From positions 1-8,642 of the forward strand of contig JAHEJE010000113.1 of NCBI GenBank assembly GCA_024639035.1: 8,642 nucleotides of DNA. The letters are read 5' to 3'. Below are positions 1 through 7,435 of the stretch, piece by piece; position 1 is the first letter of the stretch, and every line of letters begins with the position of its first letter. Source of the stretch: Alphaproteobacteria bacterium (lineage in GTDB: Bacteria > Pseudomonadota > Alphaproteobacteria > Rhizobiales > Aestuariivirgaceae). The translations under genes and the position numbers were made by a program. Under the pieces are notes generated by a model. That model was not told the DNA's origin, did no database searches, and worked only from the letters and a program-made list of their open reading frames with translations.

Positions 1-341
1 TCGATCCAGCGATGAGCGCCCTTGATCTCCGGGCCGAACTTCATCGCCGCCACCATCAGCGCCATGCCCACGACATAGACCAGGAACGACACCCGCCAGA
101 CCATGCGCGGCTTGAGGAAAGATGCCGCGACCATGACCGCAATCGCCGGCGCCAGGAAAATCAGCTGCCGGGTAAAGAAATGAAAACTGTCAAGCCCGAT
201 GCGCGCCGCAACCGGCGGGCTGGCCGCCAGGGAAAACATCGCCCCGGCCGCCATCAGCAGCAGCACCGCACTCATCAGCAGCCAATCGACGGTAAACCAC
301 CAACTCGCCAGAACTCCTCTGTCCGAACGGCTTATCAGCAT
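1..341 (-). CDS. ftsW: FtsW, septal peptidoglycan glycosyltransferase (SEDS family), N-terminal part only
   Basis: This is the first 113 codons of FtsW, cut by the left edge. FtsW is the SEDS-family inner-membrane polymerase that makes septal glycan strands from lipid II, in complex with FtsI and activated by FtsL/FtsB/FtsQ. Translation from the ATG at 341 gives a short cytoplasmic head (MLISRSDRG). Three hydrophobic segments follow, at about residues 18-40, 58-76 and 83-100, and then FGPEIKGAHRWI at 102-113. The KGAxRW motif there is a SEDS hallmark. The segment SLAASPPVAARIGLD at 37-51 is typical of alphaproteobacterial FtsW. The ATG shares one base with the TGA of murD (TGATG), and a GGGGGAG ribosome binding site lies just upstream inside murD. 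RodA, the elongation paralogue, is the main alternative, but the dcw position and the head sequence favour FtsW. The catalytic region is outside the window. Confidence 0.95.
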   Translation of the reverse strand, partial: MLISRSDRGVLASWWFTVDWLLMSAVLLLMAAGAMFSLAASPPVAARIGLDSFHFFTRQLIFLAPAIAVMVAASFLKPRMVWRVSFLVYVVGMALMVAAMKFGPEIKGAHRWI

Positions 342-1729
342 CAGGCGATCTCCCCCGTCGTTTCGCGAACTCCTGCGAGCCCCATAACCGCGGCGCGAAA
401 GGCATCGCCGCGTATCTCAAAATCTGCGAACTGATCGAACGAAGCACAGGCCGGCGACAGCATTACAGCGACCTCGTCGGCATCGTCCCTGCTCGCATCG
501 TCGCCGGCGCGCGCAACCGCCTTGTCGATCGTGTCGCACATGTACACCGGCACCTTGTCGCCCAGCGTCGACGCGAAGTCGCGTGCCGCCTCGCCGATCA
601 GGTAGGCGCCGGCAATATGTTTAAACAACGGCGCCAGTTGCTCGATGCCGCCGAACTTGGCCCGGCCGCCGGCAATCCAGTAGACGCGCTCGAACGCCGC
701 CAGCGCATGCCCGGCCGCATCGGCATTGGTCGCCTTTGAATCGTTGATGAAGACGACATTGCCCCGCCTGCCGATCACTTCCATGCGGTGCGCCAGGCCC
801 GGAAAAGACTGCATGCCCCTGGCGATGGCCGCATCGTCGGCACCGATTGCCCTGGCCGCTGCATAGGCGGCACAGGCATTCTGCCAGTTGTGCCGGCCGC
901 GCAGGTTGATGATGCCGGCGAGGTCGACGATACTGCGCCCGTCGCGGCAGATCACGCCGTCCGCCGCGCTGACCCCGTTGTCGAGTGCCGTCTCGACCGA
1001 CATCGCCACCAGCTTCGGAGCCGTTACCTGTGCCGCGATCTCGCGGCACCAGGCATCGTCGATGGAGATCACCGCCGTGTCGCCGCTGTCCTGGCGCGCG
1101 AACATGCGCGCCTTGACCGCCGCATAGTTGGCCATCGTGCCATGGCGGTCGAGATGATCCGGCGTCAGGTTCATCAAGATCCCGACATCCGGTTTCAGCC
1201 CCGGCATCAGATCGATCTGATAGGACGACAGTTCAAGCACATAGACCGTCTTTTCATCCGGCGGCGGCAGCAGGAAAACCGCCTTGCCGATATTACCGCC
1301 GATATGGGCCGCGTATCCGGCCGATCTCAAAACGTGCCCGGCAAGTGCCGTCGTCGTCGACTTGCCATTGGTGCCGGTGATGCACACGGTGCGCGCACCG
1401 CTGCCGGCGATCTGGCGCATGAACACCTCGGTGTCGCCTATGACTTCCACGCCGCCGGCGGTGGCCTTCGCCACGGCCCAGTGTGGAGCGGGATGGGTGA
1501 GCGGCACACCGGGACTGAGAACCAGTGCATCGAGCTGGGCAAAGTCGGTTGACGTCAGATCGGCAATCGGCAATCCGTTTTCGCGCCCGCGCGCAACCGA
1601 TGCCGCATTGTCGTCCCAGGCCAGCACCTCAGCACCGCCGGCCACCAGCGCATCGATCAGCGCCAGCCCGGAGCGGGCAAGCCCGAAGACGGCGATCTTT
1701 CGATTGGCGAATTTGCTGGCGGCGAACAC
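341..1729 (-). CDS. murD: MurD, UDP-N-acetylmuramoyl-L-alanine--D-glutamate ligase
   Basis: MurD is the cytoplasmic ATP-dependent ligase that adds D-glutamate to UDP-MurNAc-L-alanine. At 462 residues it is slightly longer than the E. coli enzyme (about 438). The N-terminal domain opens with a Rossmann-like VFGLARSGLA (14-23). The ATP-binding P-loop GTNGKSTT is at 119-126 (Lys123). ELSSYQ is at 166-171, NLTPDHLDRHG at 187-197, and the likely carbamylated lysine is K206 in NYAAVKARMF. The central/C-terminal motifs HNWQN (280-284), NDSKATN (329-335) and LSPACASFDQF (424-434) are all present, so the enzyme looks intact. The start is GTG. It lies 12 bases after the mraY stop, and AAGGG sits 4 nt before the GTG, which decides the start. 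The stop shares one base with the ftsW ATG, suggesting translational coupling. A further acidic insertion (GDDASRDDADE, 409-419) is probably a surface loop. Confidence 0.97.
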   Translation of the reverse strand: MFAASKFANRKIAVFGLARSGLALIDALVAGGAEVLAWDDNAASVARGRENGLPIADLTSTDFAQLDALVLSPGVPLTHPAPHWAVAKATAGGVEVIGDTEVFMRQIAGSGARTVCITGTNGKSTTTALAGHVLRSAGYAAHIGGNIGKAVFLLPPPDEKTVYVLELSSYQIDLMPGLKPDVGILMNLTPDHLDRHGTMANYAAVKARMFARQDSGDTAVISIDDAWCREIAAQVTAPKLVAMSVETALDNGVSAADGVICRDGRSIVDLAGIINLRGRHNWQNACAAYAAARAIGADDAAIARGMQSFPGLAHRMEVIGRRGNVVFINDSKATNADAAGHALAAFERVYWIAGGRAKFGGIEQLAPLFKHIAGAYLIGEAARDFASTLGDKVPVYMCDTIDKAVARAGDDASRDDADEVAVMLSPACASFDQFADFEIRGDAFRAAVMGLAGVRETTGEIA

Positions 1730-1741
1730 GAAACCCTTGTC

Positions 1742-2830
1742 CTATCGCAACTTCAGCGTGGCGAGCCCGATCAGCGCCAACACCACCGAAATGATCCAGA
1801 AGCGGATCACGATGGTCGGTTCCTTCCAGCCCTTCTGCTCGAAATGATGGTGCAGCGGCGCCATCCGGAACACCCGTCTGCCGGTCAGCCTGAACGATAT
1901 CACCTGGACGATGACCGAAACCGTCTCGAGCACGAAAAGTCCGCCGACGATCGCCAGCACGAATTCGTGCTTGACCGCCACCGCCACCGCCCCGAGCGCC
2001 CCGCCCAGCGACAGTGATCCGGTATCGCCCATGAAAATCATCGCCGGTGGGGCATTGAACCACAAGAACCCCAACCCGGCCCCGACCACGGCACCGCACA
2101 ACACGGACAATTCGCCCGAACCCTTGACGAAATGCAGCTGCAGGTAGTTGGCGAACACCGCATTGCCGACCAGGTAGACAATCAACCCGAAACTTGCAGC
2201 GGCGATCATCACCGGCACGATTGCCAGCCCGTCCAGCCCGTCGGTCAGATTGACCGCATTGCCCGAGCCGACGATGACCAGTACGGCGAACGGCAGAAAA
2301 AGCACGCCAAGCTGCAGCAGGGTCTCCTTCAGGAACGGAAACGCCAGCGCCCGCGACAGTTCAGGCTTGCCGATCTGCATGAACACGAACACCGCGATCC
2401 CGGCAATAATGAACTCCAGCAACAGTCGCACCTTGCCGGAGAACCCGCCCGCCGTTGACCGGGTGACCTTCAGATAATCGTCATAGAACCCGATCGCGCC
2501 GAACCCCAGCGTGACGAACAACACGGCCCAGACATACAGGTTCGACAGATCGGCCCACAGCAATGTCGACACGACGATACCGGTGAGGATCATCAGCCCG
2601 CCCATCGTCGGCGTTCCCTGCTTTTCCACGATATGGCGCTCGGGGCCGTCTTCGCGGATCGGCTGGCCCCGGCCCTGCTTGATGCGCAGCATTGCAATGA
2701 TGCCGGGTCCGAACAGGAAGACAAAGAACAACGCCGTCATGATCGCACCCCCGGTGCGGAACGTGATGTAGCGGAACACGTTCAGCGCCGAGAACTGCTC
2801 GCTCAGTGACAGCATCAAATGATACAACAT
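1742..2830 (-). CDS. mraY: MraY, phospho-N-acetylmuramoyl-pentapeptide transferase
   Basis: MraY is the polytopic inner-membrane enzyme that transfers phospho-MurNAc-pentapeptide from UDP to undecaprenyl phosphate, giving lipid I. The 362-residue length matches the family (E. coli 360). Visible hallmarks are KQGTPTMGGLM (70-80), the aspartate pair in FYDDYLKV (D117, D118), NAVNLTDGLDGLA (191-203), FMGDTGSLSLGG (266-277, with catalytic-type D269) and the histidine motif APLHHHFEQKGW (324-335, H327-H329). About ten hydrophobic segments are spread along the protein. All known active-site groups are present. The ATG lies two bases after the murE-murF TAG (TAGGTATG). A GAAGGGG sequence 10 nt upstream, inside the last codons of murE-murF, is the probable ribosome binding site. 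Placement between murF and murD is the classic dcw order. Confidence 0.98.
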   Translation of the reverse strand: MLYHLMLSLSEQFSALNVFRYITFRTGGAIMTALFFVFLFGPGIIAMLRIKQGRGQPIREDGPERHIVEKQGTPTMGGLMILTGIVVSTLLWADLSNLYVWAVLFVTLGFGAIGFYDDYLKVTRSTAGGFSGKVRLLLEFIIAGIAVFVFMQIGKPELSRALAFPFLKETLLQLGVLFLPFAVLVIVGSGNAVNLTDGLDGLAIVPVMIAAASFGLIVYLVGNAVFANYLQLHFVKGSGELSVLCGAVVGAGLGFLWFNAPPAMIFMGDTGSLSLGGALGAVAVAVKHEFVLAIVGGLFVLETVSVIVQVISFRLTGRRVFRMAPLHHHFEQKGWKEPTIVIRFWIISVVLALIGLATLKLR

Positions 2831-2832
2831 AC

Positions 2833-5739
2833 CTAGTTTGCCCCTTCGTCGGCACCGTCATCATGCCCCGTGTCGGTGTTGTCGCCGAACCTGTCGCGCA
2901 GCGCCTGCACCAGCGGGCCCATCCGGGATCCCAGCGAGCCCTTGACCATCACCGCATCGCCTGCTCGAACGGCACCGAGCACATCGGATTCAAGCTCCGC
3001 ACTCGATACCGCATGCGCCGCGGCAACACCCTGCGGCAGTGCCTCATGCAAGTGCCGCATCTCAGGCCCGCAGGTATATACCGCATCGATACCGGCGGCA
3101 TCCACAGCTTGTGCCAATTCCTCGTGCAATCTCGATGCATTTTCGCCCAGCTCGAGCATGTCGCCCAGCACAGCAATGCGCCGGCCGCCCTGGCCTGTGG
3201 ATGTGTGTTGCAGTATCTGCAGGGCCGCCCGCATAGATGCCGGGTTGGCGTTGTAACTCTCATCGATCAGGGTGAACCAGCCATCGCCGGTGCGCAGCTT
3301 GTAACGCACCCCCCGCCCGCTGGCCGGCTTCATGTGTGCCAGGGCCTGCGCCGATCGCGCCAGATCCGCACCTGACAGCTTGACCGCCGCCAGAACCGCC
3401 AGCGTGTTCATCACGACATGCGCGCCGGGCATGCCGACCTCAAAGGATAGCTCTTCGCCGAGCGCATTGGCGGCCACACGCGAACGACTCGAATGCAGCT
3501 CGGCGGTGTCGAGGCGCACATCGGCATTGTCATCTGCGCCGAACCCGACGATACGCTCAAGCCCCTGGGCCCTGGCCGCATCGCGCAACCGCTCGAAGTA
3601 CGGCGTGTCCCGATTGATAACCGCAACGCCGTCCGGCCGCATACCCGAAAAGATTTCCGCTTTCGCATCGGCAATTTCGTCAAGCGACTTGAAAAACCCC
3701 AGATGGCTTTCAGCGATTTGAGTGATGATCGCCACATGCGGCTTGACCATCTCGGTCAGCGGCGTGATTTCGCCTGGATGGTTCATGCCGATCTCGAACA
3801 CACCGTACTCGGTGTCGCGCGGCATGCGCGCCAGGCTCAGCGGCACCCCCCAGTGATTGTTGAACGATGACACCGAGGCGTGGGTCTTGCCGCACGCCGA
3901 CAGGGCCAGGCGCAGGGCATCCTTGGTCGTCGTCTTGCCGACGCTGCCGGTCACCGCAATGATCTTTGCCCTGCTGCGCGCCCGCGCCGCCCGGCCAAGG
4001 TCTTCCAGCGCCTTCAGGGTGTCCTGCACCTTCAGCACGGCACCGGCCTTGGTCATCGCTTTGTCGACATCGGATACCACGGCCAGCGCAGCACCAGCCT
4101 TCAGCGCATCGGCAGCATAGGCGTGGCCATCCATGCTGTCGCCCTTGATTGCAAAGAACAGCTCGCCCGGCTCAACCGTACGGCTGTCGATCGATACACC
4201 GCCGATTGCCTGATCGACGTCTCCAATCAGCTCCCCGCCGGTCGCTGCAACCAACGCCTCGGCCGTCCACAAACCGTCGTCCTTGCGGCGCGGTTGGCCC
4301 GCCAGTTCGCGCACCACATCATGATCGCTGAACGGATGCACCTCGCCGGCAATCTCCTGACCGGTCTCATGGCCCTTGCCCGCCACCAGCAGGATATCGC
4401 CTTTGCCCAACTCGGCCATCGCCGTTTCGATGGCCTTGGCCCGCCCGCCCGCATCGATCGCGTCCGGACATCCTTCCATGACCTGCCGGCGGATGTCCTG
4501 CGGCTCTTCGCTGCGCGGATTGTCATCGGTCACGTAAACCCGGTCTGCAGTGGCCGCTGCCGCCTCGCCCATCTGCGACCGTTTGCCGGCATCGCGGTCG
4601 CCACCGGCGCCAAACACGACTGCAAGCTTGCCCTTGGCATAGGGCTTCAGGGCCTTCAACGCAGTATCGAGAGCATCCGGCGTGTGAGCATAGTCGACAA
4701 ACACGCGCGCACCATTGGCCAGTTCGGCCACCTGCTCCAGACGGCCCTTGGCGCCCTTGAGCTGCGCCAGCGCCGCAATCGCGTCCGCGGTGCCGACCCC
4801 GCCGGCCATCGCCAGCCCGGCTGCAACCAGCGCGTTCGAAACCTGGAACGCTCCGACCAGCGGCAACTCCGTCTCAAACGTCTTTGCCCCGACCCGGACC
4901 TTGATGGCTTGCGAAGCACCCTTGCCTTTCACACCAAGCAAGCGGATGTCACGGCCCTTCTTGCCGACCGACACCACCCGCAGGCCGCGGTTGCGGCAAA
5001 TCTGCCCCACTTCATCCGACATCGGATCATCGGCGTCGACAACCGCCGTTGCGCCCGCCGGCAGCAATTCCTCGAACAGGATCATCTTGGCGGCGAAATA
5101 GTCTTCAAATGTCGCGTGGTAGTCCAGGTGATCGCGGCTGAGGTTGGTGAAAGCCCCGGCCAGCAGCCGCACCCCATCGAGCCGGCGCTGCATCAGTCCG
5201 TGGCTCGATGCCTCCAGCGCCAGGTGGGTGACGCCGTGAAACGCCATGCGCGCCAGACTGTGATGAAGCTGCACCGGGTCAGGCGTCGTGTGGGCGAGCT
5301 TTTCCACGCCATAGGACGCCTCGATGCCGGTGGTTCCCATGCTCGCCGCGTTGATCCCCTGAAGCTGCCAGATCTGCCGGACGAACGCGGCCACCGACGT
5401 CTTGCCGTTGGTCCCGGTCACGGCGACGACATTGGCCGGCTGCCCGCGATGCAGGTGCGCCGCCATGATCGACAGGGTCTTGCGCGGATCGTCGACCCGG
5501 ATCACCGGCACATAGCCGGCAATGCCCGGCGTGAGCGTCCTGGGGCCGACAATCGCCACGGCACCGTTTTCGATCGCCTGCGCGATGTAATGCGCGCCGT
5601 CGGTTTCGGTGCCGGGCAAGGCGGCGAACATGAACCCGGGCGCGACCTTGCGGCTGTCGGCGGTAATGCCGGTCACCTCAATACTCCCGACGCCCGGTGG
5701 CGCAAGCTCCCCGGCGATATCGGCCAGTGTCGTCGCCAT
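2833..5739 (-). CDS. murE-murF: MurE-MurF fusion: bifunctional meso-DAP-adding ligase and D-Ala-D-Ala-adding ligase
   Basis: One uninterrupted 968-codon frame holds two complete Mur ligases that are normally separate proteins. Residues 1-480 are MurE, with TADSRKVAPGFMFAALPG (26-43), P-loop GTNGKTS (109-115), TTPDP (151-155), EASSHGL (176-182), a likely carbamylated K218, and DNPRSEEP (406-413). The DNPR motif marks meso-diaminopimelate rather than lysine specificity. Residues 481-489 (GQPRRKDDG) form a short charged linker. Residues 490-968 are MurF, with SIDSRTVEPGELFFAIKG (516-533), P-loop GSVGKTTT (598-605), FNNHWGVPLSLARMP (626-640), EIGMNHPGE (649-657) and DESYNANPASM (826-836). Each half is close to its usual free length, so neither is truncated. 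The product should carry out two consecutive cytosolic steps, UDP-MurNAc-dipeptide to tripeptide to pentapeptide. The ATG follows the ftsI stop by 5 bases. The last 17 residues are an acidic, glycine-rich tail. MurE-MurF fusions are known elsewhere (for example Bordetella). Confidence 0.96.
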   Translation of the reverse strand: MATTLADIAGELAPPGVGSIEVTGITADSRKVAPGFMFAALPGTETDGAHYIAQAIENGAVAIVGPRTLTPGIAGYVPVIRVDDPRKTLSIMAAHLHRGQPANVVAVTGTNGKTSVAAFVRQIWQLQGINAASMGTTGIEASYGVEKLAHTTPDPVQLHHSLARMAFHGVTHLALEASSHGLMQRRLDGVRLLAGAFTNLSRDHLDYHATFEDYFAAKMILFEELLPAGATAVVDADDPMSDEVGQICRNRGLRVVSVGKKGRDIRLLGVKGKGASQAIKVRVGAKTFETELPLVGAFQVSNALVAAGLAMAGGVGTADAIAALAQLKGAKGRLEQVAELANGARVFVDYAHTPDALDTALKALKPYAKGKLAVVFGAGGDRDAGKRSQMGEAAAATADRVYVTDDNPRSEEPQDIRRQVMEGCPDAIDAGGRAKAIETAMAELGKGDILLVAGKGHETGQEIAGEVHPFSDHDVVRELAGQPRRKDDGLWTAEALVAATGGELIGDVDQAIGGVSIDSRTVEPGELFFAIKGDSMDGHAYAADALKAGAALAVVSDVDKAMTKAGAVLKVQDTLKALEDLGRAARARSRAKIIAVTGSVGKTTTKDALRLALSACGKTHASVSSFNNHWGVPLSLARMPRDTEYGVFEIGMNHPGEITPLTEMVKPHVAIITQIAESHLGFFKSLDEIADAKAEIFSGMRPDGVAVINRDTPYFERLRDAARAQGLERIVGFGADDNADVRLDTAELHSSRSRVAANALGEELSFEVGMPGAHVVMNTLAVLAAVKLSGADLARSAQALAHMKPASGRGVRYKLRTGDGWFTLIDESYNANPASMRAALQILQHTSTGQGGRRIAVLGDMLELGENASRLHEELAQAVDAAGIDAVYTCGPEMRHLHEALPQGVAAAHAVSSAELESDVLGAVRAGDAVMVKGSLGSRMGPLVQALRDRFGDNTDTGHDDGADEGAN
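2841..2847 (-). promoter_or_regulatory. Probable ribosome binding site of mraY
   Basis: GAAGGGG lies 10 nt before the mraY ATG and is formed by the final codons of murE-murF (DEGAN then stop). It is the same heptamer used upstream of murE-murF. Confidence 0.65.
4270..4284 (-). promoter_or_regulatory. Possible internal ribosome binding site and TTG start for a free MurF
   Basis: Inside the fused gene, AAGGA (4280-4284) lies exactly 7 nt before an in-frame TTG codon (4270-4272, residue 490), where the MurF homology begins. The spacing and position are those of a genuine start site. It may be a relic of a once-separate murF, an active internal start producing free MurF, or chance. The same bases encode the linker RKDDG. 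Confidence 0.35.
4273..4299 (-). other. Junction between the MurE and MurF parts (interdomain linker)
   Basis: This encodes GQPRRKDDG, residues 481-489 of the fusion. Upstream, VVRELA (475-480) looks like the normal end of MurE. Downstream, LWTAEALVAATGGELIGD (490-507) looks like the normal start of MurF minus its initiating methionine. No stop codon and no in-frame ATG occurs at the junction. The linker is very short, so the two enzymes would be held close together. The exact boundary is inferred from remembered family ends and could shift by several residues. Confidence 0.75.
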
Positions 5740-5744
5740 GCCCG

Positions 5745-7409
5745 TCAGTTCCCCTTCAACGCGGTTACTTTTTTGGAGATCTTTTGCAGTTCTTCCTCGG
5801 TGTATTTCGGCTCAACACCCAGCAACGGACCGATGCGCGAGATCACCCGGCCCGCCGCCGGAACGGCATTCCAGCCCGATGTCGCATAGCCGTACGTGCC
5901 CTTCACCGGCTGCGGTTCGTCGAGCATCACCAGAACGGCGTATTTCGGATCGTCCATCGGAAACGCACCGACGAACGATGTCAGCCGATGGTTCTTCGAG
6001 TAGCGCCCGTTGATCACCTTTTCCGCCGTACCGGTCTTGCCGCCGACCTGGTAACCGATGGCGTTCTGCGCCGCCTTGCGCGCCGTTCCCTTCAGTGCAT
6101 TGAGCCGGAACAGGTGACGCATGTCGCGGCTGGTGCTGTCCTTGATGATCCGCGTGGCAAACCCGTCAACGGTCGCGGCGTCGCGTTTCAGGAAGGTCGG
6201 CGGCACCATCCGCCCGCCGTTCAGCAGCGCCGCCACCACGGTGATCCCCTGCAGCGGCTGCACCGCGAAACCGTGCCCGAAGGCCGCCGTTACCGAGGCA
6301 ATCTTGCTCCAGCGCTTGGGCAGCAGCGGCGCTGCGGCCTCCGGCAGTTCGGTGCGCATGCGCTCGAACAACCCGACCCGCTGCAGAAACGCCTTGTGAC
6401 CGGCAAGCCCGACATCTAGCGCCATCCGCGCGGTGCCGATGTTGGAGGAATGCAGGAACACCTCCGGCACCGTGAGAATGCGCTTTTGCGCATGAAAATC
6501 GTTGATCCGCGAGCGCCCGACGACCAGCGGGTAGCGGGCATCGTAGCGCCCGTTGAGATCGGTGACCCCAAGATCGAGCGCCATGGCGAAGGTCACCGCC
6601 TTGATCACCGATCCGAGTTCGAAAACACCGGTGGTCACCCGGTTCAGATTGACCTGCTTTTGCGCATCGATCGGCCGGTTGGGATCGTAGTCCGGCAATG
6701 ACGTCAGCGCCAGCACCTCGCCGGTGTTGATATTCAGCACAACCCCTGCCCCGGCCTTTGCCTTGAAATGACTGACCGCCTTGGCGATCTCGCTTGTCAG
6801 CGCGTGCTGCACCCTGACATCGATCGACAATTGCGCCGGCATCGCCCGCATCTGTTCCGGGTCGGTCAGCGAAGCGGTGTAGAGGGCGCCCTGATCGTCC
6901 ATGAATTTCTCGATGCCCGCCAGCCCCCGCGAGTCGACATCGACATAACCCAGCACATGCGCCGCCAGCCGGCCCTTCGGATAGACCCGGCGCGTCTCGT
7001 TGCGAAACCCGACCCCGGGAACACCCTGGTTGTGGATCGCCTGGCGCTCGAACGGACTGACTTCGCGCTTCAGCCAGACAAAGGCTTTGTCCTTGGTAAG
7101 CTTCTTGCGCAGTTCGACCGTGTTCATGTCCGGCACGACCGCGGTCAGCAGCTCGATGGCCTCGTCGACATCGATGATCTTGCGCGGGTTCGCCCACAGC
7201 GACGACACCTTGATGTCGGTTGCCAGAACCTCGCCGTTGCGGTCGGTAATATCCGGGCGCGGAATGCGCACATCCGCCGGCGCGGCAACCCGCTTGGCCT
7301 CCGGCGCCAGCAGCGCCAGTTGCCCGGTGCGCGCCGCGATGACGGCAAAGCACACCATGAACCCCAGCATCACCAGCCGCAGCCGGTTATGTCCGCGCAG
7401 TTTCGTCAT
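5745..7409 (-). CDS. ftsI: FtsI (PBP3), septal peptidoglycan DD-transpeptidase
   Basis: FtsI is the class B penicillin-binding protein that cross-links septal peptidoglycan in the periplasm, partnered with FtsW. The 554-residue protein has a very short cytoplasmic head and one hydrophobic anchor at about residues 10-33. The PBP dimerisation/pedestal domain begins with RPDITDRNGEVLATD (51-65). The transpeptidase domain has all three active-site motifs: SVIK (nucleophile S267, K270), SSN (S321, N323) and KTG (458-460, in GGKTGTAEK). AFGHGFAVQPLQ (376-387) is also typical. The SxxK box reads SVIK where STFK, SVFK or STVK are more usual, but the essential residues are intact. The ATG is supported because a TGA lies in frame two codons upstream. 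Its own ribosome binding site is weak, with GAG only 2 nt before ATG. FtsL lies 26 bases upstream and murE-murF starts 5 bases downstream. Confidence 0.97.
   Translation of the reverse strand: MTKLRGHNRLRLVMLGFMVCFAVIAARTGQLALLAPEAKRVAAPADVRIPRPDITDRNGEVLATDIKVSSLWANPRKIIDVDEAIELLTAVVPDMNTVELRKKLTKDKAFVWLKREVSPFERQAIHNQGVPGVGFRNETRRVYPKGRLAAHVLGYVDVDSRGLAGIEKFMDDQGALYTASLTDPEQMRAMPAQLSIDVRVQHALTSEIAKAVSHFKAKAGAGVVLNINTGEVLALTSLPDYDPNRPIDAQKQVNLNRVTTGVFELGSVIKAVTFAMALDLGVTDLNGRYDARYPLVVGRSRINDFHAQKRILTVPEVFLHSSNIGTARMALDVGLAGHKAFLQRVGLFERMRTELPEAAAPLLPKRWSKIASVTAAFGHGFAVQPLQGITVVAALLNGGRMVPPTFLKRDAATVDGFATRIIKDSTSRDMRHLFRLNALKGTARKAAQNAIGYQVGGKTGTAEKVINGRYSKNHRLTSFVGAFPMDDPKYAVLVMLDEPQPVKGTYGYATSGWNAVPAAGRVISRIGPLLGVEPKYTEEELQKISKKVTALKGN
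5751..5757 (-). promoter_or_regulatory. Probable ribosome binding site of murE-murF
   Basis: GAAGGGG lies 11 nt before the murE-murF ATG, slightly farther than ideal. It is formed by the final codons of ftsI (LKGN then stop). The short distance from the ftsI stop suggests that terminating ribosomes also help start murE. Confidence 0.6.
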
Positions 7410-7432
7410 ATCTCAGTCGGCCCCGGTTGCAT
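7406..7432 (-). promoter_or_regulatory. Possible 8-codon coupling ORF between ftsL and ftsI
   Basis: An ATG at 7430-7432 opens a frame reading MQPGPTEI and then TGA. The stop (7406-7408) overlaps the ftsI ATG (7407-7409) by two bases. A GGAG (7439-7442), formed by the last codons of ftsL, lies 6 nt before this ATG, giving a better initiation context than ftsI itself has. A ribosome finishing the mini-ORF would stop on the ftsI start and could reinitiate. Function is inferred from layout only, and a frame this short can occur by chance. Confidence 0.3.
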
Positions 7433-7435
7433 GGC

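Noticed and set aside
788..1552. A 254-codon open frame on the plus strand inside murD.
   Set aside because: It lies wholly opposite a clearly functional murD and has shadow-like Arg/His-rich composition with no domain.
2833..5739. The possibility that the MurE-MurF fusion is a sequencing or assembly error.
   Set aside because: A single-base indel would have shifted the frame, yet both halves read cleanly in one frame with a plausible linker. Only a substitution of a stop codon could mimic this, which is less likely but cannot be excluded without reads.
341..5739. Similar P-loop segments in murD and in both halves of murE-murF, which could be read as a recent tandem duplication.
   Set aside because: They are the ancient shared fold of the Mur ligase family. 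The three modules differ strongly outside the ATP-binding motifs.
3880..5889. A 669-codon open frame on the plus strand, opposite murE-murF.
   Set aside because: It mirrors the codon structure of a high-GC gene on the other strand. The product is rich in Arg, His and Gln with no recognisable domain, and it runs across the boundary between murE-murF and ftsI. It is an antisense artefact.
6166..7353. A 395-codon open frame on the minus strand, in a different frame from ftsI.
   Set aside because: The ftsI frame has all PBP motifs. This alternative frame is low-complexity Ala/Gly/Arg-rich translation of the same bases.
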